A stretch of DNA of 64,000 nt, from contig NZ_JAUYGV010000008.1 in NCBI RefSeq assembly GCF_030690345.1, forward strand, positions 250,433-314,432. Direction: 5' to 3'. Positions 1-7,713 of this stretch are shown here, one piece after another. The stretch comes from Rheinheimera sp. (lineage in GTDB: Bacteria; Pseudomonadota; Gammaproteobacteria; Enterobacterales; Alteromonadaceae). Made by a program: the position numbers and the translations under genes. Position 1 is the first letter of the stretch. Each line of letters begins with the position of its first letter. The notes under the pieces were generated by a model. The model did not search any database and was not told where the DNA came from. It was given only the letters and a program-made list of their open reading frames with translations.

Positions 1-1
1 T

Positions 2-523
2 GTTGATTTGGTTAACAGCTTTAAGCAGACGGCAGCCGGTGGCGCCGACCAGCAGCCGGAGTCGCTGCAGCTCAGCCGCTTTGTGCCTAAGGTATTGTCC
101 AGCGTAGAGTCGTTGCTGAAACAACATCAGATTGAAGTACAACTGCAGCTGCCACCAACATTGACTGTTCAAAGTTTTGCCAGCCCGTTGGCAACCATCC
201 TGACACGGTTAATTGAAAATGCCTGCCAGCATGCGTTTGCTGCGCAAAGCGCACGCCAAATTGTGATCCGTGCCAGCAAAAATGCCTACAGCTGGCAGCT
301 GGAGGTGGCAGATAACGGCAGAGGCATGACAGCTGATGAGCTGAACAGGGCTTTCGAGCCATTTTTTACCACCCAGCGTAACCGCGGCGCCAAAGGCCTG
401 GGGCTGACACTGGTGTTTAATCTGGTGTCACATTTACTGCAAGGTGAAGTCAGCCTGCGCAATACCGACACAGGCTGTGTCGTTAGCTTAACCTGCCCGC
501 TGACTATCGACGCTACAGCCTGA
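2..523 (+). CDS. sensor histidine kinase, C-terminal part (5' end outside window)
   Basis: The reading frame is open to the left edge of the window, so the true start lies outside. The visible part is the C-terminal ATP-binding half of a membrane-type sensor histidine kinase that phosphorylates a partner response regulator. The N box (RLIENACQHAF), G1 box (DNGRGM), F box (FEPFFTTQ) and G2 box (GLGL) of the HATPase_c fold appear in order. The first visible residues (LVNSFKQ) would be the end of the dimerisation helix. The phosphoacceptor His and sensor domain are not visible, so the signal is unknown. The 3' end overlaps the end of the convergent permease gene by 11 bases. No response regulator is adjacent inside the window. 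Confidence 0.85.
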   Translation, partial: VDLVNSFKQTAAGGADQQPESLQLSRFVPKVLSSVESLLKQHQIEVQLQLPPTLTVQSFASPLATILTRLIENACQHAFAAQSARQIVIRASKNAYSWQLEVADNGRGMTADELNRAFEPFFTTQRNRGAKGLGLTLVFNLVSHLLQGEVSLRNTDTGCVVSLTCPLTIDATA

Positions 524-1769
524 CCGTTAAACCATCCGCCAACGCTTTGCGATAGGCCAATATGCCGGGCAGCGTTGCTAACAGTGCCGATAACAGCAAA
601 ATGCCAGCGGCCCAATACAGGGTAGTCAGTTTAACAATGTTGAGGCTGATAAACAGGCCAAAGTCTGCTGCCAGCGTATCTTGCAGCAGATATAAACTCA
701 GCAGCAGCAAAGCGGCAGCCGATAACATAGACAACAAGGTTACCAGTAATACCTCAAGCTGAATAAGCACAAACAAATACCACGGGTGTGCCCCGGTGGC
801 GCGTAAAATGGCCATTTCACGTTGCCGCTCTTTCATCGATGCCAGTAAGGTGGTGATCATCCCCACCAGCGCCGCCAGCAAAACCAACAGACTGATCAGT
901 AACAACAGGTTCTCTACCATGCTTAGCATTTGCCACAGCTCGGCCAACGCCACGCCGGGCAAAATAGCCGACAGCGGTTCGTTTTTATACTCATTGATTT
1001 GCCGCTGCAACGTAAAGGTGGCCATGCGCGATTTTAACCCCACCATAAAAGCAGTAATGGATTTCGGCGTTAAATCCATCGCCAATACCTGGTCGCTGCT
1101 CAGTTGCCTGCCCGGCATGGGGGCACCCTGCTGCCAGTCCAGGTGAATAGCTTCTATTGCTTCCAGGCTGACATGCACCGTTTGGTCAACCGGCGTGCCT
1201 GTGGGAGCCAAAATGCCGGCCACGGTAAAAGGTTTGTCTTTGTGCTGGCTAAAACTGACGGCGCCAACGCCATGCGACAACTCAATTTGCTCACCCAACT
1301 TATAACCTAACTTCACCGCCACTTCGGCGCCCAGCACAGTATCAAATACACCGTCAAATGCCTTGCCCTGCGCCAAAACCAGTGGCTGGCTGTTGGCATA
1401 GCGGTAATGATTAAAATAGTCGCCGTTGGTGCCCATCACACGGTAACCCCGATGTGAGTCGCCCAGCGATATCGGAATACTCCAGCTTATTTGCGGATGT
1501 TTAATAATACGCTGATAGGTTGGCCAACTGATATTGGCGGTAGCATTGCCGATGCGAAATACCGAGTACAGCAACAAATTAAGCTGACCGGAACGGGCGC
1601 CAACGATTAAATCGGTACCGGATACGGTGCTGGTAAAGCTGTTTTTGGCTTCAGTGCGTAAATGATCTATACCCAACAACAAGGCAATACTTATTGTCAA
1701 CGATAACCAGGTCATCAGCACTGTGCCGCGCCGGTTCCATAAACTTAACCGCGCCAGTTTCATCAGCAT
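513..1769 (-). CDS. FtsX/MacB-type ABC transporter permease
   Basis: This 418-residue membrane protein has one N-terminal transmembrane segment (about 15-35), a periplasmic domain of about 240 residues and three C-terminal helices typical of the FtsX fold (from LLLLISLLVLLAALVGM onward). The cytoplasmic loop KERQREMAILRATGA is the usual coupling motif of this family. It pairs with the ATPase encoded just upstream, whose stop overlaps this start by seven bases, so the two are surely co-expressed. An AAAGGAG Shine-Dalgarno six bases before the ATG supports the start. Permeases next to DUF3299 and ZrgA/DUF2796 genes are known from the zrg zinc-uptake locus of Vibrio cholerae. A role in metal handling is inferred from that context only; the fold itself is shared with lipoprotein and macrolide exporters. 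Confidence 0.85.
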   Translation of the reverse strand: MLMKLARLSLWNRRGTVLMTWLSLTISIALLLGIDHLRTEAKNSFTSTVSGTDLIVGARSGQLNLLLYSVFRIGNATANISWPTYQRIIKHPQISWSIPISLGDSHRGYRVMGTNGDYFNHYRYANSQPLVLAQGKAFDGVFDTVLGAEVAVKLGYKLGEQIELSHGVGAVSFSQHKDKPFTVAGILAPTGTPVDQTVHVSLEAIEAIHLDWQQGAPMPGRQLSSDQVLAMDLTPKSITAFMVGLKSRMATFTLQRQINEYKNEPLSAILPGVALAELWQMLSMVENLLLLISLLVLLAALVGMITTLLASMKERQREMAILRATGAHPWYLFVLIQLEVLLVTLLSMLSAAALLLLSLYLLQDTLAADFGLFISLNIVKLTTLYWAAGILLLSALLATLPGILAYRKALADGLTVRL

Positions 1770-2473
1770 GGTTGTACTCCTTTGGCTAACTGCTGCATAT
1801 CCAGCTGAGTATGAAAATACTGTGTCAGACTCTGATCGTGGCTGACAAAAATAACAGTGCAGCCATTAGCATCGGCTTCTGCCAGCATTACACGCATAAA
1901 AGCATCGCGGTTGTCGCTGTCCAGTGCAGAGGTAGGCTCATCAGCTATCAACAAGGTCGGTTTTGGCAATAATGCCCTGGCAATGGCCACCCGTTGTTGT
2001 TGGCCTACGCTAAGCTGATTAGCTGCTTTATGCCATAAGTCCTGTTGCAGCCCGAGGCGTTGCAATAAGGTTTTAGCACGGCTTAACGCCTCGGTTTTGC
2101 TTTGCCCGGCAAAATGGCTGCTAAGCAGGGTATTGTCCAGCACCGACAAATACGGGATCAGGTTAAGCTGTTGAAATACCACACCAATGTATTTCGCCCT
2201 TAAGGTATCGCGGGCACTGCTGCTTAAAATGTGCAGCGGCTTGCCGTTAACATACAGCTCACCGCTGGCAGGCCGCGTAATACCGCAAAGTAAATTCAAT
2301 AAGGTGGTTTTACCGCTGCCGGAGGCACCACGGACAAATAAATGCTGGCCGCGGGCCAAAACCAACTGTGGCAGATGCAGCTGCCAACCACCGCTTTGGT
2401 AGTAAAACAGCAACTGTTTGAGCTCAATAGCAGGAATTTTCGGCTTGTCAGTCACAGGCGCTCTCAGTGTCAT
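1763..2473 (-). CDS. ABC transporter ATP-binding protein (LolD/MacB type)
   Basis: This cytoplasmic ATPase of 236 residues energises the FtsX-type permease encoded downstream. Walker A (GASGSGKTT), the ABC signature (LSVGQQQRVAIARAL) and Walker B with catalytic Glu (LLIADEPTSALD) are all intact, as is the switch His (VSHD). The frame stays open upstream, but the ATG at 2473 (MTLRAPV) is chosen because longer versions would run into the divergent DUF3299 gene; it lacks a strong ribosome binding site, so the start is moderately certain. It lies 53 bases from the divergent DUF3299 start, which implies a shared control region. Its link to zinc is inferred from the neighbouring ZrgA-like gene. Confidence 0.88.
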   Translation of the reverse strand: MTLRAPVTDKPKIPAIELKQLLFYYQSGGWQLHLPQLVLARGQHLFVRGASGSGKTTLLNLLCGITRPASGELYVNGKPLHILSSSARDTLRAKYIGVVFQQLNLIPYLSVLDNTLLSSHFAGQSKTEALSRAKTLLQRLGLQQDLWHKAANQLSVGQQQRVAIARALLPKPTLLIADEPTSALDSDNRDAFMRVMLAEADANGCTVIFVSHDQSLTQYFHTQLDMQQLAKGVQPC

Positions 2474-2526
2474 GTTATGATATCGGCGTTTTTTGCCATT
2501 ATGCCAACTTAGGGAGGCGAGCTCCA

Positions 2527-3072
2527 ATGCTACGGACGTTATCTGTTGCGTTATACCTGACACTGGTCGCATGTTTTTCTGTCGCACTTAGTGCAAGCGA
2601 GGTTAAAACCCTTGAATGGACCGATTTAATGCCGGAAGAAGATTTAAAGCTGTTAGAGCAAATGCCGCAAGTGCAGCATGATTACAGCCAGCCATCGCCG
2701 TTTGATGATGACTATAAAGGCGATGATCCGGCCGCACAGCAATGGCAGCAAATTATGAACTCCGCCAAGGTGGTGGAAAAGTATAATAATACCAAGGTGC
2801 GGGTACCGGGTTTTATTGTACCGCTGGAATTTGATGGCGAGCAAAATGTTACCAGCTTCTTTTTAGTGCCTTATTTTGGCGCCTGTATTCACGTGCCACC
2901 GCCGCCGCCAAACCAGATGATTTTCGTCAACGGTGCCAAAGGCCTGAAAGCCGACATGATTTACTCGCCATTCTGGATCAGCGGCACCCTGACCACTGAT
3001 GTGATGACACATGATTTAGGCCAGGCCGCTTACAGCCTGAAAGTAGATAAAGTAGAAGAATATACCTATTGA
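2527..3072 (+). CDS. DUF3299 periplasmic protein, Zrg-locus type
   Basis: This 181-residue protein starts at an ATG preceded by AGGGAGGCGA, a strong Shine-Dalgarno. Residues 1-20 form a Sec signal peptide (LRTLSVALYLTLVACFSVALSA), with likely cleavage after SAS. The body carries the DUF3299 signature (VRVPGFIVPLEF and a Cys in GACIHVPPPPPNQ followed by a proline run). Proteins of this family are periplasmic or lipid-anchored and sit beside zinc-responsive ABC systems in vibrios; their biochemical role is not established. The divergent ATPase/permease pair and the convergent His-rich ZrgA-like gene support membership in a metal-uptake set. The Cys and acidic patches could contribute to metal binding, which is inference. 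Confidence 0.8.
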   Translation: MLRTLSVALYLTLVACFSVALSASEVKTLEWTDLMPEEDLKLLEQMPQVQHDYSQPSPFDDDYKGDDPAAQQWQQIMNSAKVVEKYNNTKVRVPGFIVPLEFDGEQNVTSFFLVPYFGACIHVPPPPPNQMIFVNGAKGLKADMIYSPFWISGTLTTDVMTHDLGQAAYSLKVDKVEEYTY

Positions 3073-3073
3073 G

Positions 3074-3099
3074 AAAACGGCAGCTTAAGCTGCCGTTTT
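3074..3099. terminator. bidirectional intrinsic terminator
   Basis: A near-perfect palindrome (AAAACGGCAGCTT and its complement) lies between two convergent genes, with A and T runs on its two sides. It can end transcripts of the DUF3299 gene and of the ZrgA-like gene. Confidence 0.85.
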
Positions 3100-3109
3100 T
3101 GTTTCAACC

Positions 3110-3730
3110 TTACTGAAAACGTATGGTACTGCTGCTTAATGCTGCCTGTGATGCACCTTGCTGGCCGTTGATAATCCACTGAATATCCATATGCTCCAGT
3201 GTTGGCAGCAGGCTGAAAATAGTTAGTTGTAACTCGTTGAGCCGCGCCGGACGCTGACATAACAGTTGATAATTGGCATAAAAATCGGCATGGCCTTTAT
3301 TGGCCTGCAGCTCTGTCAGATCAGTACTGGCTTCTGCCATCACCAGCTCACAGTTGGCGTCGGTATTAAAACTAAACCATTGCGCCTGATTAAACACCTC
3401 TATGGCCGCTGTCACTTCCTGCTGTTGCTCTGTTGTGCCGGGCTTGTGCTCAAACCCCACTATACTTTGCGCTGCCGACTGAAACGCCAATTGCATTTCA
3501 TTACCTTCCAGCACCAGGGTTAGCACGGCATGGCCATGCACATGCGCCCCCAAAGCTACCATGTCTGTCTCGTCATCATGCTCGTGCTGCTGATCATGCT
3601 CGTGATCGTGGTCATGTTTTTGCTCAGATACAGCATGCTGTAACGGTTGCACCGGGTGTACTGCCGATTGCTCAGCAAAGGCTGTAGCAGTTAAGGCACT
3701 AAGTATGGTTAAAGCAGCAGGTAAATACAT
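3110..3730 (-). CDS. zrgA: ZrgA-like (DUF2796) His-rich periplasmic zinc-binding protein
   Basis: This 206-residue protein has a signal peptide (about 1-19, ending AFA) followed by a His/Asp/Glu-rich stretch at residues 32-66 (KHDHDHEHDQQHEHD, then GAHVHGHA). After that comes the DUF2796 core with its VGFEHKP motif. In Vibrio cholerae ZrgA is the zinc-induced component of the ZrgABCDE uptake system; a metal-capturing role here follows from that family knowledge and the visible His cluster. The partner ATPase, permease and DUF3299 genes lie next door but in separate transcription units. The own ribosome binding site is weak (CGGATC), while a short overlapping upstream frame has a strong one. 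I could not find a convincing full Zur box. Confidence 0.8.
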   Translation of the reverse strand: MYLPAALTILSALTATAFAEQSAVHPVQPLQHAVSEQKHDHDHEHDQQHEHDDETDMVALGAHVHGHAVLTLVLEGNEMQLAFQSAAQSIVGFEHKPGTTEQQQEVTAAIEVFNQAQWFSFNTDANCELVMAEASTDLTELQANKGHADFYANYQLLCQRPARLNELQLTIFSLLPTLEHMDIQWIINGQQGASQAALSSSTIRFQ

Positions 3731-3765
3731 AGCAAGATCCGTAACGTAATCAGAGTTCCCATCAT
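3709..3765 (-). CDS. possible 18-residue leader peptide upstream of zrgA
   Basis: Two consecutive ATG codons at 3765-3760 follow a very strong GGGGGAGG ribosome binding site, and the frame encodes MMGTLITLRILLCIYLLL before a stop at 3709. The frame overlaps the start of the ZrgA-like gene, whose own ribosome binding site is weak. Translation of the leader could therefore feed or couple into zrgA. This is read from sequence only and no family is recognised. The hydrophobic character may simply reflect the overlap with the zrgA signal peptide in another frame. Confidence 0.3.
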   Translation of the reverse strand: MMGTLITLRILLCIYLLL

Positions 3766-3812
3766 AGCGCCTCCCCCTGCTGATGCAAACGCCTGTATCA
3801 CTATGCCTGCAT

Positions 3813-3842
3813 AAAAAATGCTGCCGGTTGGCAGCATTTTTT
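3813..3842 (-). terminator. intrinsic terminator of the PEP-CTERM gene
   Basis: The hairpin has arms AAAAAATGCTGCC and GGCAGCATTTTTT with a short loop. It sits 17 bases past the stop of the gene at 3859-4650 and has a U-run on that strand; it may work in both directions. Confidence 0.8.
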
Positions 3843-3858
3843 CTCCGGTCATGCCGGT

Positions 3859-4650
3859 TTACCGCCTGAAACGGCGTAAAAATAACATGCCTAAACCAAA
3901 TAACGCCAAACCGGCAGGTTCAGGTACCGGCAAAGCCCGTGATGTGATATTAAACCGGGCCCGGAAGTTGTTTACCTGATCTTCAACCGTAACAAAGCCA
4001 TAACAGCCGGAGTCAACAGATGCTGCAGCACAGGCTTCATCAGACAAGAGGCCACCTCCTTCTAAAGATATGTTTATCGTGTAAGCATAACCATCAAAAT
4101 TAAAGGCTTGCAGCAAACTGTCCGGCGATGCAATAGCAAAGATATCACCGCAGCCATTGATATTAGCGCCACTGCCGTTGCTGCCACCGTCCGGGCATAA
4201 GTCAAGGTTATTTGTAGTCTCCAAAAAATCAATCATAAAAGTGATAGCAGGAGGAGTGTAAGATGGCCCAGCCGCCGGCATATTCGGAGTAAGCATTAAA
4301 ATAGTCTGCATTTGCACGCTGAGTAATGAAGGTGCAAAGATAGGAAAATTATTATGTGTCAATAATAACCCATCAACATCATTACCAAAGCTATCTACCT
4401 GTCCTACCGTGGCATCTGACAGCAAAAATGACGATAAAGGCCCGCCATCTACCGGCTGTCCCCACGTTAACGATTTATACCAGTCATTTGATACATCATA
4501 GCCACCTGCAGTTACGCCTGCGGCAGGGGCCCAACTGTTGTTAACAAAACCAGCGTCAACCTGATAGTCCCACAACGTGATCATTGCTGCCTGAGCAGTA
4601 CCGCAAGTCAAAGCCAGAGTAGCTAACCCTGCTAAATAAGTATGTTTCAT
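3859..4650 (-). CDS. THxN-family PEP-CTERM sorted exported protein
   Basis: This 263-residue exported protein has a signal peptide at 1-21 (cleavage near AQA-A). It ends with a PEP-CTERM sorting signal: PVPEPAGLALFGLGMLFLRRFRR region, i.e. PEP, a hydrophobic helix and an Arg cluster. The motif LLLTHNNFPI and the early WDYQVD match the THxN subfamily of PEP-CTERM proteins, whose function is unknown. Exosortase/EpsH systems recognise this tail and process it at the inner membrane, normally in exopolysaccharide- or biofilm-forming Gram-negatives. No exosortase gene is in the window, so the sorting machinery must lie elsewhere. An AAGGA ribosome binding site eight bases before the ATG supports the start. 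Several Cys pairs in the C-terminal half suggest disulfides. Confidence 0.85.
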   Translation of the reverse strand: MKHTYLAGLATLALTCGTAQAAMITLWDYQVDAGFVNNSWAPAAGVTAGGYDVSNDWYKSLTWGQPVDGGPLSSFLLSDATVGQVDSFGNDVDGLLLTHNNFPIFAPSLLSVQMQTILMLTPNMPAAGPSYTPPAITFMIDFLETTNNLDLCPDGGSNGSGANINGCGDIFAIASPDSLLQAFNFDGYAYTINISLEGGGLLSDEACAAASVDSGCYGFVTVEDQVNNFRARFNITSRALPVPEPAGLALFGLGMLFLRRFRR

Positions 4651-4683
4651 CCTGAAGTTCCTTCTTGTTAAACAGCCGGTACA

Positions 4684-4757
4684 GACTGCTTGCAGCAGTC
4701 AAAAAGCATATTCGGTGCCAAATGTTAACAATATACCCCATCATATTGATTGTTAAC
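4684..4757. promoter_or_regulatory. divergent control region with inverted repeats
   Basis: The 259-base gap between the PEP-CTERM gene and the photolyase operon holds two symmetric elements. One is a 7-bp-arm hairpin GACTGCT/AGCAGTC at 4684-4700, inside the likely leader of the PEP-CTERM mRNA. The other is an imperfect inverted repeat GTTAACAATAT (4724-4734) against ATATTGATTGTTAAC (4743-4757). The second could be an operator serving either gene. No confident -35/-10 pair is called. Confidence 0.35.
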
Positions 4758-4909
4758 CGGAAAAAATATCAGACAACACGGATATCGACAGTAAAAATTC
4801 TGTAGATGTAAATTACGCTGACAATACATAACGCTACAAAGAAAATCATACTGATCTGCAGAGGTTGCAGGCTGCGTATTAGCCATATCAGTACGTGCAG
4901 ACCTTATTT

Positions 4910-6439
4910 ATGGCCAACCTTATTATTATCCTGGGTGATCAGCTCAGCCCTGCGCTGCCCGGCTTACGCGACGCCCAAGCGGATGATGTCATCCTGCTGG
5001 CAGAAGTTGGTGCCGAAGCCGGCTATGTACAGCACCATAAACATAAAATTATTCTTATTTTCAGTGCCATGCGCCATTTCTCTGCGGTATTGCAACAGCA
5101 AGGCGTACAACTTTGTTATATCAGATATGGTGCTGTACCGGACATCCACAGCATGACAGATGCTGTGCGTTATGCGCTGCAACAGCACCCGGAACTGGAC
5201 GGTCTGCTGGTTACACAGTGCGGCGAGTACCGCTTACAACAGGAAATAAACAGCTGGCAGCAGCAGTTTTCGCTGCCACTGCATATAGCAGATGACGACC
5301 GTTTTATTTGCAGTGCCGCGCGGTTCAACGCCTGGGCCGGGGATAAAAAGCAACTGCGGATGGAGTACTTTTACCGCGATATGCGCCGCTACACCGGCCT
5401 GCTAATGCAAGGTGATACACCCGAAGGCGGTAAGTGGAACTATGACGCTGATAACCGTAAACCCTGCCCCGCGGATTTACCGCAAATTCCGCCGCTGCGT
5501 TTTGCCCCTGATGCTCTTACCCTGGAGGTGATAGCGCTGGTTGACCAGCAGTTTGCCGGCAATATGGGCAATGGCGACAATTTCAGCTATGCCGTAACCG
5601 GCAAAGACGCGCGGCGGGCCTTTTTACATTTTGTTGAGCAGCAACTGCCGGTGTTTGGCGACTATCAGGATGCGATGCTGCTGGATCAGCCGTTTTTGTT
5701 TCACAGTATTTGCTCCATGTATTTAAACTGCGGCTTGTTGGATGTGCGTTGGATGTGTAACAAAGTACAGCAAGCTTATCAGCAGGGCTTGGTGCCGTTA
5801 AACGCCGCTGAGGGCTTTATCCGCCAGTTAATTGGCTGGCGTGAATATGTTCGCGGCCTGTACTGGCTGCTGATGCCGGATTACAAACAGCATAACGCGT
5901 TAAACGCTGAACGCGCTCTGCCGGGGTTTTACTGGCATGGCAACACGCAAATGCGCTGTATGCAGCAAGCGGTGCAGCACACTATTGAGCATGCTTACTC
6001 GCATCATATTCAACGCTTGATGATCACCGGCAACTTTGCGCTGTTGGCGGGTTTGTCGGTTGAGCAGGTAACCGACTGGTATCTGGCCGTTTACGCCGAT
6101 GCTTACGAATGGGTAGAGCTGCCCAATACCCTTGGCATGGCGCTGTTTGCCGATGGCGGCGTGCTGGCTTCAAAGCCCTATGCCGCTAGTGGCGCTTATA
6201 TTAACCGCATGAGTAACTACTGCAAAAACTGCGCTTATAACGTTAAACGCACTACCGAAACCGATGCCTGCCCGTTTAATGCGTTGTACTGGGATTTCCT
6301 CAACCGTAACCAACAACAGTTGGGCGCTAATCCGCGGCTGGCGTTGCCGTTTGCCAACTGGCATAAACGCAGCGACAACGATAAGGCGGCTATTTTGGCG
6401 AAAGCTGCCGACACACTAAACCGGCTGGAGCAGTTATGA
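4910..6439 (+). CDS. iron-sulfur bacterial photolyase/cryptochrome (FeS-BCP, PhrB-type (6-4) photolyase)
   Basis: This flavoprotein of 509 residues belongs to the FeS-BCP clade, whose best-known member, Agrobacterium PhrB, repairs (6-4) photoproducts using FAD, a ribolumazine antenna and a [4Fe-4S] cluster. With the ATG at 4910 the predicted cluster ligands fall at Cys350, Cys438, Cys441 and Cys454, the same numbers as in PhrB from memory, and the repair-site pair His365-His366 is present in YSHHIQRL. The N-terminal LIIILGDQLSP is the family start, so the upstream GTG at 4895 is not preferred. It is the first gene of a three-gene photolyase operon; its TGA overlaps the next ATG. All key ligands are present, so it should be functional. 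Confidence 0.9.
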   Translation: MANLIIILGDQLSPALPGLRDAQADDVILLAEVGAEAGYVQHHKHKIILIFSAMRHFSAVLQQQGVQLCYIRYGAVPDIHSMTDAVRYALQQHPELDGLLVTQCGEYRLQQEINSWQQQFSLPLHIADDDRFICSAARFNAWAGDKKQLRMEYFYRDMRRYTGLLMQGDTPEGGKWNYDADNRKPCPADLPQIPPLRFAPDALTLEVIALVDQQFAGNMGNGDNFSYAVTGKDARRAFLHFVEQQLPVFGDYQDAMLLDQPFLFHSICSMYLNCGLLDVRWMCNKVQQAYQQGLVPLNAAEGFIRQLIGWREYVRGLYWLLMPDYKQHNALNAERALPGFYWHGNTQMRCMQQAVQHTIEHAYSHHIQRLMITGNFALLAGLSVEQVTDWYLAVYADAYEWVELPNTLGMALFADGGVLASKPYAASGAYINRMSNYCKNCAYNVKRTTETDACPFNALYWDFLNRNQQQLGANPRLALPFANWHKRSDNDKAAILAKAADTLNRLEQL

Positions 6440-7713
6440 GTGTCAGCTTAGTTTTGCTAAATGACACCTTACGCCTGCATGACAACCCGCTGCTTAATGC
6501 CTGTGCCGGGCCCAAAGTCGCGGTTGTCGTACTGAATAAAGCCGCTTTTTTTGGCCGCCAATATGGTTTAGCCCGCGCCAACCTGCAGCGCTTGCAGCAG
6601 CAATTGGCGCTAATAGCCGAACTAAAAACCGCACTGGCTGAACAGCAGATTGGTTTAATCACCTTGTTTGGCGACACCGCCTCCTGCATCACGCAGTTAG
6701 CACAGCGTATAAATGCCACGCGGCTGTATTGTGCAGAACCGGTAGCGCCGCATGAGCGCACTGCCTTGCAGCAACTGGCAACGCGGTTTAGCGTCACACA
6801 GCTCGATTGCAACTCGCTGCTGGGCGGCGCACTGCGGCCGCAGCTGAGCAGCCTGCCGCACAGCTTTACGCCATTTCGCAAACAACTAGAGCCGCTGCTA
6901 ATGGTCAGTGAACCGGTAACACCCTTGCCAAATGCCGGTGACTGGCTGTCGCCAATAGCAGCAGAGCTCTACAACAGCGAATTTGCCGCACTGCAGCAGC
7001 AATATCAGGCACAGCAGCCGGATGCTGCGGCCGGTGAACAGGCAGCGCTGGCACGGCTTGAGTATTTTATCTGGCAGGGCCGGCATATTCTGCATTACAA
7101 AGACAGCCGCAACCAGCTGTCGGGCAGCGACTATGCCAGTTTTTGCTCTGCCCCGCTGGCAAGCGGTGGCTTATCAGTACGTTGGTTATGGCAGCAAATT
7201 GTTCAGTTTGAAACACAGGTAGCAGCGAATGAATCCACCTACTGGCTTAAGTTTGAGCTTTTGTGGCGCGAGTTTTTCCGTTGGCAGTTTCGCAAACACG
7301 GCGCGCGCTGGTTTAGCAAGGGCGCAATCAAAGGCAGGCTTGATTTTAGCGCCCCTACACTGAACAGTGCGCAGCAAGCCGCCTTTAACCGTTGGTGCAA
7401 CGCCGAAACCAGCATGGCTTTTATTGATGCCAATATGCGCCTGCTGAACCAAAGCGGTTTAATGAGTAACCGCGGCCGGCAGAATGTCGCCAGCTATCTG
7501 GTGCACGACCTTGGCATAGATTGGCGTATGGGGGCGGCGTATTTTGAGCAACGTTTACTGGATTACGACTGTGCCAGTAACTGGGGCAACTGGGCTTATA
7601 TCGCCGGTACCGGTAACAGCAGCGAGCGGCAGTTTAATGTGCAAAAGCAAGCACAACACTATGACCCGGATGGTGCTTTTGTCCGCCAAATGCTGACGGT
7701 ACAGCAACCATGA
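6436..7713 (+). CDS. cryptochrome DASH
   Basis: This 425-residue protein has an N-terminal antenna-binding Rossmann domain (VSLVLLNDTLRLHDNPLL) and a C-terminal FAD-binding helical domain. The DASH hallmarks near the C-terminus are clear (GNWAYIAGTGNSSERQFNVQKQ), followed by YDPDGAFVR. DASH cryptochromes are flavin photoreceptors with repair activity mainly on single-stranded DNA or RNA; the role in this organism is not known. Start and stop overlap both neighbours in ATGA junctions, which indicates tight translational coupling with the FeS photolyase before it and the third photolyase after it. No C-terminal regulatory extension is seen. The family is certain; repair versus signalling cannot be decided from sequence. 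Confidence 0.88.
   Translation: MSVSLVLLNDTLRLHDNPLLNACAGPKVAVVVLNKAAFFGRQYGLARANLQRLQQQLALIAELKTALAEQQIGLITLFGDTASCITQLAQRINATRLYCAEPVAPHERTALQQLATRFSVTQLDCNSLLGGALRPQLSSLPHSFTPFRKQLEPLLMVSEPVTPLPNAGDWLSPIAAELYNSEFAALQQQYQAQQPDAAAGEQAALARLEYFIWQGRHILHYKDSRNQLSGSDYASFCSAPLASGGLSVRWLWQQIVQFETQVAANESTYWLKFELLWREFFRWQFRKHGARWFSKGAIKGRLDFSAPTLNSAQQAAFNRWCNAETSMAFIDANMRLLNQSGLMSNRGRQNVASYLVHDLGIDWRMGAAYFEQRLLDYDCASNWGNWAYIAGTGNSSERQFNVQKQAQHYDPDGAFVRQMLTVQQP

Noticed and set aside
2461..2526. ATGTTATGATATC as a Zur box between the divergent ATPase and DUF3299 genes
   Set aside because: Only the left half resembles the Zur consensus ATGTTATAnTATAACAT; the right half does not match, so I do not call it.
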